Of a stretch of 64,000 nt of DNA, positions 26,783 through 33,277 are shown one piece after another (the first letter of the stretch is position 1; each line of letters starts with the position of its first letter). The stretch is from Candidatus Alcyoniella australis (GTDB lineage: Bacteria; Lernaellota; Lernaellaia; JAVCCG01; Alcyoniellaceae), in the NCBI GenBank assembly GCA_030765605.1, contig JAVCCG010000093.1, positions 13,315-77,314 on the forward strand, given 5' to 3'. The notes beneath the pieces were generated by a model. The model was not told where the DNA came from and did no database searches. It worked only from the letters and a program-made list of their open reading frames with translations. The position numbers and the translations under genes were made by a program.

Positions 26783-26845
26783 CTCCGCGTCGCGGAGAGT
26801 TCCGTTGAACTACGCGCCTGGTCCGCTCGCGAGTTGTACGGTGCC
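26783..26845. repeat. Degenerate copy of the dispersed REP-like repeat
   Basis: The stretch has CCGCGTCGCGGAGAGTTCCG, then GTTGAACTACG and finally CTCGCGAGTTGTACGGTGCC. It recapitulates the order seen in the copies near 29058-29123 and 10611-10662 but with several mismatches. It fills most of the gap between two converging genes. Confidence 0.4.
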
Positions 26846-27570
26846 TATTCGTCGTCCTCGTTTTCGGGCCCCGAGGCATAGCCGAAGATCGACTCGAGTT
26901 CCTCGGCCTTGGTCGCCTTGAGCGGGTAGAAGCCGATGCGGTCGAACGGATTGAGGGCGATCGAGGCGATGTTCATCAGGTGGGCGCTGGTGCGCTTGAG
27001 GTAGCGCGAGTACAGCACGCACATCACGGCTTCCTTGGCGTTCCCCACGCCGCTCTTGGCATAGTTGCCGACGATCTGGTCGCAGGCCTGGGAGATCGAG
27101 CGGTGCATGACCAGCACGGTCTGGGCGTCATCCCGCAGCTCGTGCTTGATCGCCCTGGTGGTCAGCCCGAACTCGCTGAGCACCTTCTTGGTCTGCTCGA
27201 CCAGGTCGGTGGCGCACGGCGCGCCATCGAACGATTCAGGGTAGAGAGAGGCCAGCTCGTAGATGTTTTTGGAGTAATCGCCCAGGCGTTCGACCGAGAC
27301 GATCATCGTGGTCAGGGTCAGCGAGGCGACAATGTCCTGCTTGGGGTACAGCGAGAGGTGCTCAAGTACTTTCTTGCGTACCTCCATCTCCATCCGGTTG
27401 ATCTCTTGGTCCTGGCGGTAGATGTCGTACAGCAGCGGCTTGCGGTAGAGCAGCAGGTCGGTGACCGCGATGAACATCTCCTCTGAGATTTGCAGCATGG
27501 AGTTGGCCTGCTTCAGGGCGCTTTGCAATAAATCGCCCGTGCTCAGAGCCCTGAAGAATCTCGTGAACAT
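26845..27570 (-). CDS. PhoU-domain protein partnering a Na/Pi cotransporter
   Basis: A 241-residue all-helical protein with the PhoU pattern (S-L-T-L-T-T-M-I-V-S-V-E-R-L-G-D-Y-S-K-N in the middle, where E-R-x-x-D-Y is the metal-binding helix). Many Na/Pi cotransporters carry such a domain at their C-terminus; here it is a separate gene 30 bases downstream of the transporter, with its own ATG and ribosome site. It would tune phosphate transport or signalling. The C-terminus ends in an acidic tail, P-E-N-E-D-D-E. Confidence 0.8.
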   Translation of the reverse strand: MFTRFFRALSTGDLLQSALKQANSMLQISEEMFIAVTDLLLYRKPLLYDIYRQDQEINRMEMEVRKKVLEHLSLYPKQDIVASLTLTTMIVSVERLGDYSKNIYELASLYPESFDGAPCATDLVEQTKKVLSEFGLTTRAIKHELRDDAQTVLVMHRSISQACDQIVGNYAKSGVGNAKEAVMCVLYSRYLKRTSAHLMNIASIALNPFDRIGFYPLKATKAEELESIFGYASGPENEDDE

Positions 27571-27600
27571 ACTTTCTCTCCCTTTCTCAAACCCGACAGG

Positions 27601-28713
27601 CTAATCAAAGATGAGGATGCACGCTATGGGTATTACAAAAAATACTAGCAAAACGTAAAGGAAGGCGAAGATCCTGCCCTTGTCGACCAGTCGCCCAAGC
27701 AGCTTGGCCACACCGATGGGAATCCTGCGCAGTGGTACGAACACCACAGCTCCACAGATGTTGAACAACAGGTGGGACAACGCCACGGCCAGCGGAGTTG
27801 CCTGGCCGGTGACCAACGAGGCCAGCAGGGCGGTGACGGTCGTGCCGATGTTCGCGCCCACGGTAAAGGGGAAGACCGCCTCAAGCGAGAGAATCCCGGC
27901 GCCCATCAGCGGAACAACCAGCGAGGTGGTGATCGAGCTGGATTGGATCAGCGCGGTGATCGCCGCTCCGATCACCAATGCGCGCAAGGTGCTCTTGAAC
28001 AGGTAGTCGTGCATGATCGACTCGACCCGGCCGAAGATCAGTTTCTTCATCGTGCCGACCATCAGCTTGAGGCTGAGGAACAGCAGGAGCAGGGCGAAGA
28101 TCAGCATCAGTACCGCCGCCGTGGTCGTCGATTCGCCGCCGATCCAGACGAACAGCTCCCTGGCCAGCTTTACCACCGGCGAGACGATCAGCTTCAACGG
28201 GCTGACGAACTTTAGTCCACCGGCCCCCTCGAGGGTCAGGGCGATGAACATCGAGCTGCGCGCCAGAAAGTGGGTCGAGATCTCAAGCGGCAGGACGATG
28301 ATCACGGCCATGATGTTGAACATGTCGTGCATCGTTGCGCCGATAAACGCGCGCCTGAACTCGGCCTTGCGCGTGATGTGCCCCAACGAGACCAGCACCG
28401 CGGTTACGCTGGTGCCGATGTTGGCGCCCATTACCATCGGGATCGCGCCCTCGAGGGTCAGCGAGCCGCAGGCGACCATACCGACGATAATCGAGGTCGT
28501 GGACGACGAACTCTGGATGATGCTCGTGGCCAACAGGCCCATCAGCAGGCCAACGAACGGGTTGGTCGTGGCCTGCATCAGGCTTTCGGCGAACCCGCGG
28601 CCGAAGAGCTTGAGCGCCCCGCCCATCGATTCGATGCTGATGAAGAATAGGTACAATACGAAAAGGAAGAACAGCACCCTGAGGTACTTTTTCCACCTGG
28701 GCTCTTCCGCCAA
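27601..28713 (-). CDS. Sodium-dependent inorganic phosphate cotransporter (NptA/PNaS family)
   Basis: A 370-residue inner membrane transporter with about nine hydrophobic spans. It carries the duplicated signature of the family: Q-S-S-S-S-T-T-S near residue 66 and Q-S-S-S-I-T-T-S in the second half, each followed by G-A-N-I-G-T-x-V-T. These two inverted repeats form the Na+/phosphate site. The start is a TTG at 28713 preceded by ACGGAG; no ATG fits better. The PhoU-like partner follows on the same strand. The transporter would take up (or export) phosphate driven by sodium. Confidence 0.87.
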   Translation of the reverse strand: MAEEPRWKKYLRVLFFLFVLYLFFISIESMGGALKLFGRGFAESLMQATTNPFVGLLMGLLATSIIQSSSSTTSIIVGMVACGSLTLEGAIPMVMGANIGTSVTAVLVSLGHITRKAEFRRAFIGATMHDMFNIMAVIIVLPLEISTHFLARSSMFIALTLEGAGGLKFVSPLKLIVSPVVKLARELFVWIGGESTTTAAVLMLIFALLLLFLSLKLMVGTMKKLIFGRVESIMHDYLFKSTLRALVIGAAITALIQSSSITTSLVVPLMGAGILSLEAVFPFTVGANIGTTVTALLASLVTGQATPLAVALSHLLFNICGAVVFVPLRRIPIGVAKLLGRLVDKGRIFAFLYVLLVFFVIPIACILIFD

Positions 28714-28888
28714 AATCCGCTCCGTAGATTTTTAAATCTTTTATGTGGGCGAGGTCGGACGCTCGATAAGCCGAGCAGAAACTAACATATATCAAGCACG
28801 GGTTAAATACGAAATTAACCTAACGCTACCACTTACCCTCAGGGGAGGAGTGGATATGGGGAAGACAATATTGCGGTAAACGCTCGCC

Positions 28889-28939
28889 GTTGGATTACGA
28901 CTATGGTTGTTCGCGTGTTTGCAGCGGCTCTAAGCCGCC
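28889..28939 (+). repeat. Dispersed REP-like repeat, copy A
   Basis: It begins GTTGGATTACGACTATGG, continues TTGTTCGCGTGTTTGCAG and ends in the hairpin GCGGCTCTAAGCCGCC. It is nearly identical to copy B, 66 bases further on. Confidence 0.8.
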
Positions 28940-28954
28940 GCCGCGGGGAGGATC

Positions 28955-29006
28955 GTTGGATTACGACTATGGTTGTTCGCGAGTTTTGCAGCGGCTCTAG
29001 GCCGCC
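28955..29006 (+). repeat. Dispersed REP-like repeat, copy B
   Basis: The same order as copy A: GTTGGATTACGACTATGG, TTGTTCGCGAGTTTTGCAG, and the hairpin GCGGCTCTAGGCCGCC. It has the fullest GCGAGTTTTGCAG core in the window. Confidence 0.8.
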
Positions 29007-29077
29007 TCCAAGCCGCCTGGATTATTTAAGAGGGTTCGTCAACGAAGTTTGCCCCTACGCGGAGAGGATTTATCGGT

Positions 29078-29123
29078 GAACGACTATGGGAGTATGCGAG
29101 TTTTGCAGCGGCTCCAAGCCGCC
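29078..29123 (+). repeat. Dispersed REP-like repeat, copy C
   Basis: A shorter left part (GAACGACTATGGGAGTAT), then GCGAGTTTTGCAG and the hairpin GCGGCTCCAAGCCGCC. It ends 2 bases before the stop of the anti-sigma gene and may act as its transcription end. Confidence 0.75.
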
Positions 29124-29125
29124 GC

Positions 29126-30625
29126 TTAGTGCAGGACGAACTCGACTACCACGTCGCGGCCGATAGTGACGTCGGTTCCCGGCACCTGTCTGGGCAGGAT
29201 CACAACGTGGTACGGCTGGGTTAAAGCCAGGGTCACGGCGCTGTTCGGGTCGGGCAGCGATTGATTGACGTAAACCACCAGCCGGTCGGTGCTCCAAAGC
29301 ACGTTTTCGATTCGCACCTTGAATCCGCCGGACGCGCGTTCGCCCAGGAACGCAGCCACGGCGAAGTTGTGCTCGAAGTCCACCGGCGGCACATCGGGTA
29401 GAGGTACGGTGATGCCGAAGATTTTATTCCACAGCGCTGCGAAGCTGCCTGCGTCGTGCAGCACCAGCTGGCTGCGGGTCGTCACGCCGCTGTAGACCCC
29501 CGAGTACTGCTCGATGAACGGCAGTTCGACGCCCGCGAGCGGCTTGTCGACGTCCAGAGCTTCTTCCTCTGATTCACCGCGCTCGGACGGGACTGCGCCG
29601 AACAGCGGCGGTGAGGGCTGCTGCGCCTCGGGCTTGGGCGCCATCCTTTCGCGCAGCCGTTCGCCGAACAGCCGCGAGGGCCAGACCGGCTCGGAGTCGG
29701 AGCGGGGCGTGCGCGAGCTGGTGTACTCCACGCCGCCCACCGGAGTCGGTGAGGCCTCCAGCGCGCCCCAGGGCATGGCGGGCTGTTCGATTGTCGATGT
29801 TGCGGCAAGTTCCTTGTCATCGGGCTCGTCGGGCGAGAGGGCCACACTCTTGTGCTCTTGGGCAGGCGGCGCCGGGGCCAGCGCACCGCCCGCGGTCCCG
29901 GTTACAACGCTGGATTCGCGCGCTTCTACTGGTTGCATCGCGCGTGATTCGTCAACCATGTTGCCTAGGCCCGAGGACTCGATCGATCGGGCCCGCTCTT
30001 CGGTTCGCGACGGATGCCCGCCCAGGGCCACGGCGTCCAGCCCCGCTGTTGCATCCGATTCTTCGACCTGGGCCAGGCGGTCCACAGCGTCGTCGAGCAT
30101 CCCGGCAGACGTCTCGCCTTCGGCTACCAGCGCGACGGTCTCGAGTTCATCGTGCGCAGCCTCGAGCTCGGCAAGTTCGATTGGCGCGTCGACCGGCGGC
30201 ACCGCAGGCGCGGGCTGGGACTTGTTGGCGTCGACCATCACCCGGCCGCTTTGTATGTAGTTGTCTTGGAACGAGCCAAAGGGGAATTGGACCAGCACCA
30301 CTCCGAGGAAGACCGCCAGGAACACGTAGGCCAGGGCGCGCGCAGGAACGTAGCGCCCCTCGCCCAGCAGCGCCCGGCTGACCTTGCGCCACCATGGATC
30401 GTGCTCGATGCGCTCCATCACCCTGGCGCGCAACGCGGCCGGGACCGGCTCTTCGCCCAAAGCGCCGAGCAGCTTGACGGTTCGCGACATCAGCTCGAGC
30501 TCGCGCCGGCAATCGGCGCAGCCCGCGAGATGCTCGTCAAACGCCGCGGATCGTGCGTTGTCCAGCTCGCCCTCGAAATACTCGGAGAGTTGCGCGAGGA
30601 CCTGTTCGTGCGTGATTTTACTCAT
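29126..30625 (-). CDS. Anti-sigma factor with zinc-finger domain fused to a PrcB-like domain
   Basis: A 499-residue membrane protein. The cytoplasmic N-terminus has the zinc-binding anti-sigma pattern H32-x3-C36-x2-C39. One membrane span lies at about 91-117. A long low-complexity, Pro/Glu/Ala-rich extracytoplasmic linker runs to about residue 360. The last ~140 residues resemble the PrcB C-terminal domain: F-A-V-A-A-F-L-G-E-R-A-S-G-G-F-K-V-R-I, in which the G-E-R-x-S-G-G-F-x-V strand is the key element. PrcB-type domains are known from protease-complex subunits, so the outer part may sense or bind a protease. The gene starts 10 bases after the ECF sigma gene, its obvious target. Confidence 0.82.
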   Translation of the reverse strand: MSKITHEQVLAQLSEYFEGELDNARSAAFDEHLAGCADCRRELELMSRTVKLLGALGEEPVPAALRARVMERIEHDPWWRKVSRALLGEGRYVPARALAYVFLAVFLGVVLVQFPFGSFQDNYIQSGRVMVDANKSQPAPAVPPVDAPIELAELEAAHDELETVALVAEGETSAGMLDDAVDRLAQVEESDATAGLDAVALGGHPSRTEERARSIESSGLGNMVDESRAMQPVEARESSVVTGTAGGALAPAPPAQEHKSVALSPDEPDDKELAATSTIEQPAMPWGALEASPTPVGGVEYTSSRTPRSDSEPVWPSRLFGERLRERMAPKPEAQQPSPPLFGAVPSERGESEEEALDVDKPLAGVELPFIEQYSGVYSGVTTRSQLVLHDAGSFAALWNKIFGITVPLPDVPPVDFEHNFAVAAFLGERASGGFKVRIENVLWSTDRLVVYVNQSLPDPNSAVTLALTQPYHVVILPRQVPGTDVTIGRDVVVEFVLH

Positions 30626-30635
30626 GGCTCCCGGT

Positions 30636-31244
30636 CTATATCCCCTCGCTGAGCACCGTGCGCAGGCTCTCCTTGAGCATGTTGCGCGCCCGGTGCAATC
30701 TGCTTTTAATGGTGCCCTCCACCGCTCCGGTGACCTTGGCGATCTCCTCGTAGCTCAGTCCCTGGATGTCGCGCAGCAGGATCACCAATCGATAATCCTC
30801 GGGAAGATCAGCGATTTTGGACTGTACTATCCCGCGAATCTCCGCGCTGCCCGCCATTTTCTCAGGATCGAAGGTATCGTCCGCCACCTGGCGCGGCATT
30901 TCACCGTCCTGGGTTTCCAGCGGCTGATCCAACGATTGAGTCCGGAAGTAGGCGCGGCGCTTGAGGTATTTAAGCTTGTTGCGAGTGTGGTTCGCCGATA
31001 CCTGGTACAGCCAGGTCGAGAACATTGCCTCGCCGCGAAAACTTCCGATCTTCTGATAAACTTTCAAGAAGATCTCCTGCGTCAACTCCTCTGCAAGGTG
31101 ATGGTTGGACACCATTCTCAGGGTCAGGCTGTAGACCCGGCCCTGATACTTCACCACCAGGGTATTGAATGCCGATTTATCCCCTGTTTTGACCCGTTTG
31201 ATCAGCTCAACGTCTGGGTCCGGTTTCCGGGGCCTATCGGACAT
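30636..31244 (-). CDS. ECF RNA polymerase sigma factor (RpoE-like)
   Basis: A 202-residue sigma-70 family factor with region 2 (residues ~25-95: F-N-T-L-V-V-K-Y-Q-G-R-V-Y, L-A-E-E-L-T-Q-E-I-F-L-K-V-Y, F-S-T-W-L-Y-Q-V-S-A-N) and region 4 (~130-190: L-P-E-D-Y-R-L-V-I-L-L-R-D-I-Q-G-L-S-Y-E-E-I-A, G-T-I-K-S-R-L-H-R-A-R). It would drive an envelope-stress or surface regulon and is held by the downstream anti-sigma factor, an arrangement usual for this family. Three genes for exported proteins lie upstream in the same direction and could be part of its regulon; I see no proven -35/-10 site. Confidence 0.93.
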   Translation of the reverse strand: MSDRPRKPDPDVELIKRVKTGDKSAFNTLVVKYQGRVYSLTLRMVSNHHLAEELTQEIFLKVYQKIGSFRGEAMFSTWLYQVSANHTRNKLKYLKRRAYFRTQSLDQPLETQDGEMPRQVADDTFDPEKMAGSAEIRGIVQSKIADLPEDYRLVILLRDIQGLSYEEIAKVTGAVEGTIKSRLHRARNMLKESLRTVLSEGI

Positions 31245-31326
31245 CCATCAGCTTTCTATGACAGCAGTGTGTGTAAAAGGTTTCACAACGAGCATCTTAG
31301 CAATACCAGCACGGGTTGCCCATGCA

Positions 31327-31758
31327 TCAATTGCCGGTGATCGAGTCGATCAGCAGATACAGCGCTGTTTCGACCAGCATGCCGCCTGCGCGTTGGTAGG
31401 CGTGTGTGCGCAGAAACTCGGGCTCAAACGGGTCGTCGAACCCATCGCGGTAGATCAGCCGACCGCGCGAGTCGAAATCGAGCAGCAACGGTCCGGCAAT
31501 CGGCTGCTCGGGGGGCGTATAGCGCGGCGTCAATGAGGCCTCAAGGCCCATTGAATTGAGGTCGAACGCCTCGATCGGCGGACGCGGGCCCGCATAGGCC
31601 GGGGCGAGAGTGCGGTAATCAAGGTATCCCAGGTAGACCGGCGAGAGCCCGAGCTCTTGAACGCCGTCTGTCTGCGCAACCTGGTCGTCGGCCCACGCGC
31701 TCAAGCTCGGCGCGACTATCAGCAGCACGGCGAGCAGACTAGCCGCAGCAAACCGCAT
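31327..31758 (-). CDS. Exported protein of unknown function overlapping the upstream gene
   Basis: A 143-residue protein with a clear signal peptide (L-L-A-V-L-L-I-V-A-P, cleavage after S-A-W-A). The mature part has Y-L-G-Y-L-D-Y-R-T-L, P-R-Y-T-P-P-E-Q-P and a hydrophobic C-terminal segment L-V-E-T-A-L-Y-L-L-I. No family is recognised. The first 20 bases overlap, in a different frame, the end of the FG-GAP gene (stop at 31739), so translation is probably coupled. It lies upstream of the sigma/anti-sigma pair on the same strand. Confidence 0.65.
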   Translation of the reverse strand: MRFAAASLLAVLLIVAPSLSAWADDQVAQTDGVQELGLSPVYLGYLDYRTLAPAYAGPRPPIEAFDLNSMGLEASLTPRYTPPEQPIAGPLLLDFDSRGRLIYRDGFDDPFEPEFLRTHAYQRAGGMLVETALYLLIDSITGN

Positions 31759-33250
31759 CGTCGCCTGTGTCGTCGTCGCCCGGGCAATCATCGTCGTCAC
31801 CTCCACCCGCGTCATCGTCGTCCGCATCGTCGTCATCGCCCGTGTCGTCGTCGTCATCGTCGGGCAGATATGGATTATACATCCCGCTGCGGCGATTGTC
31901 GGCCTGGGACGTGGCCCAGTGGACCATGCCCGGGCCAAAACTCCAGTCCGCGCAGGTGTAGACGTTGACCGAGCCCTGGCTTTGCTCAAGATACGATCCG
32001 AGCACCACAAGCTCGGGGCTGCCGTCGCGGTCCAGGTCGGCCAGGGTCGGGCCGTTGAGGTAGACGATGCCGTAGGGCCGCAGGGGGAAGCCGGGCAGGG
32101 CCGCGCCCTGGGCGTCCACGCCGAACACAAAGCCGTAGTCGCCGTCGCGCAGATTGTTGGTGAAGATAATCTCCAGCCGCGAGTCGCCGCTGATGTCTGC
32201 CAGCACAATGTTGCCCTCGACCCCGCCGGTGATCAACAGCGGGAAGCCGGGGAATGCCGAACCGTCGTGCTCGATCACGAAAAGGTTGTCGGCCTCGTAC
32301 AGTCCTCCCGCGCGGCCCACGACAACCTCCGGATTGCCGTCCTGGTCAATGTCGCCCACTGCCGGCGGACAGTAGCTCCAGGCGTCGCCCAGATCAAAAG
32401 GCCAGCCCTCAAGCTCCGCGCCGTCGATGTCCGTGGCGTGCACGCGGTTGAGATCGCCGTGGGTCACGCTGAGGATCTCCAGCGTGCCGTCGCCGTCCAG
32501 GTCGACCAGCGCCGGGCTGCCGTAGCTGTAGGTCTCATCGGCGATGGTCCGCGGAAAACCGTCCATCAGCGCGCCGTCGCGCTCGAACAAGTACAGGCTG
32601 CGAAAGGAGCAGATCGCGATTTCGGGTTGGCCGTCGTTGTCCACATCGCCCACTGCCGCGGAGGTGGCGGGCACGTGATCCAGGGCCACGGGCCAGGGAC
32701 CGGCCGCCGCGCTCAGGTCGCCGTTATAGGCGTAGAGGTAACCCACGCCGCTGCCGTGTTCACCGACGATGATCTCGAGTTTGCCGTCACCGTCCAGGTC
32801 GGCCAGGGTCGGCTCGTTGTACATTGCGCCCGAGTGCGGCAGGGCCGTGGAGTTCAGCAATGCGCCGCTGCCGGAGAACACGTGCAGCTTGGGCTGAGGA
32901 TTGCCCCCGGTGAGGTCGCGGGTGTTGACTACGATCTCCGGGGACGAGTCGCCCAGCACGTCGCCCACGGCCGCGGGGGTCGCGGCCAGGCCGCTGAGCG
33001 CCACGTTGAACAGCTCGGTTCCGTCCGGATCCCAGGCGATCAGCCGCTGACCCATGGTGGCGGCGATCAGCTCGAGTTGCGGATCACCGTCGATGTCCGC
33101 GACCGTCAGGCCGTGCTGGCCCCAGAACATGCTGTTGAGCGCCACGGTCTGGGGAAAACCGGGCAACTGTTCGATCTGTGCTGCTGCGGACGCGGTAAAA
33201 ATAATCGCCAGGGCCAGCGTAACAACCGTCCGTCTGAAGATGCGTCTCAT
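31739..33250 (-). CDS. Secreted FG-GAP/VCBS propeller with Asp-rich, CCG-terminal tail
   Basis: A 503-residue exported protein. The signal peptide is A-L-A-I-I-F-T-A-S-A-A-A, cleaved near residue 24. The body carries at least eight FG-GAP-type repeats with a calcium-binding core such as D-I-D-G-D-P-Q-L-E-L, D-L-D-G-D-G-K-L-E-I, D-V-D-N-D-G-Q-P-E-I and D-L-D-R-D-G-S-P-E-L, i.e. an integrin-alpha-like propeller. The last ~45 residues are Asp-rich and end D-D-A-V-C-C-G. Three other exported proteins in the window end the same way. It starts 27 bases after the amidase gene and is very likely co-transcribed with it. Confidence 0.82.
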   Translation of the reverse strand: MRRIFRRTVVTLALAIIFTASAAAQIEQLPGFPQTVALNSMFWGQHGLTVADIDGDPQLELIAATMGQRLIAWDPDGTELFNVALSGLAATPAAVGDVLGDSSPEIVVNTRDLTGGNPQPKLHVFSGSGALLNSTALPHSGAMYNEPTLADLDGDGKLEIIVGEHGSGVGYLYAYNGDLSAAAGPWPVALDHVPATSAAVGDVDNDGQPEIAICSFRSLYLFERDGALMDGFPRTIADETYSYGSPALVDLDGDGTLEILSVTHGDLNRVHATDIDGAELEGWPFDLGDAWSYCPPAVGDIDQDGNPEVVVGRAGGLYEADNLFVIEHDGSAFPGFPLLITGGVEGNIVLADISGDSRLEIIFTNNLRDGDYGFVFGVDAQGAALPGFPLRPYGIVYLNGPTLADLDRDGSPELVVLGSYLEQSQGSVNVYTCADWSFGPGMVHWATSQADNRRSGMYNPYLPDDDDDDTGDDDDADDDDAGGGDDDDCPGDDDTGDDAVCCG

Positions 33251-33277
33251 TGATCAATCCTCAATTGTTGCACGGTG

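Larger units (their letters stand above)
28714..29125. other. 412-base intergenic region occupied by dispersed repeats
   Basis: This gap lies upstream of the phosphate transporter (minus strand) and downstream of the anti-sigma gene. The left 150 bases hold no recognised site. From 28889 to 29123 three copies of the REP-like repeat follow one another in the same orientation, with a spacer containing GAAGTTTGCCCCTACGCGG. I see no gene. Confidence 0.6.

Noticed and set aside
31919-33253. A 444-codon frame on the plus strand
   Set aside because: It is antisense to the FG-GAP gene; its Val/Arg-rich sequence simply mirrors the Asp-rich repeats on the other strand.
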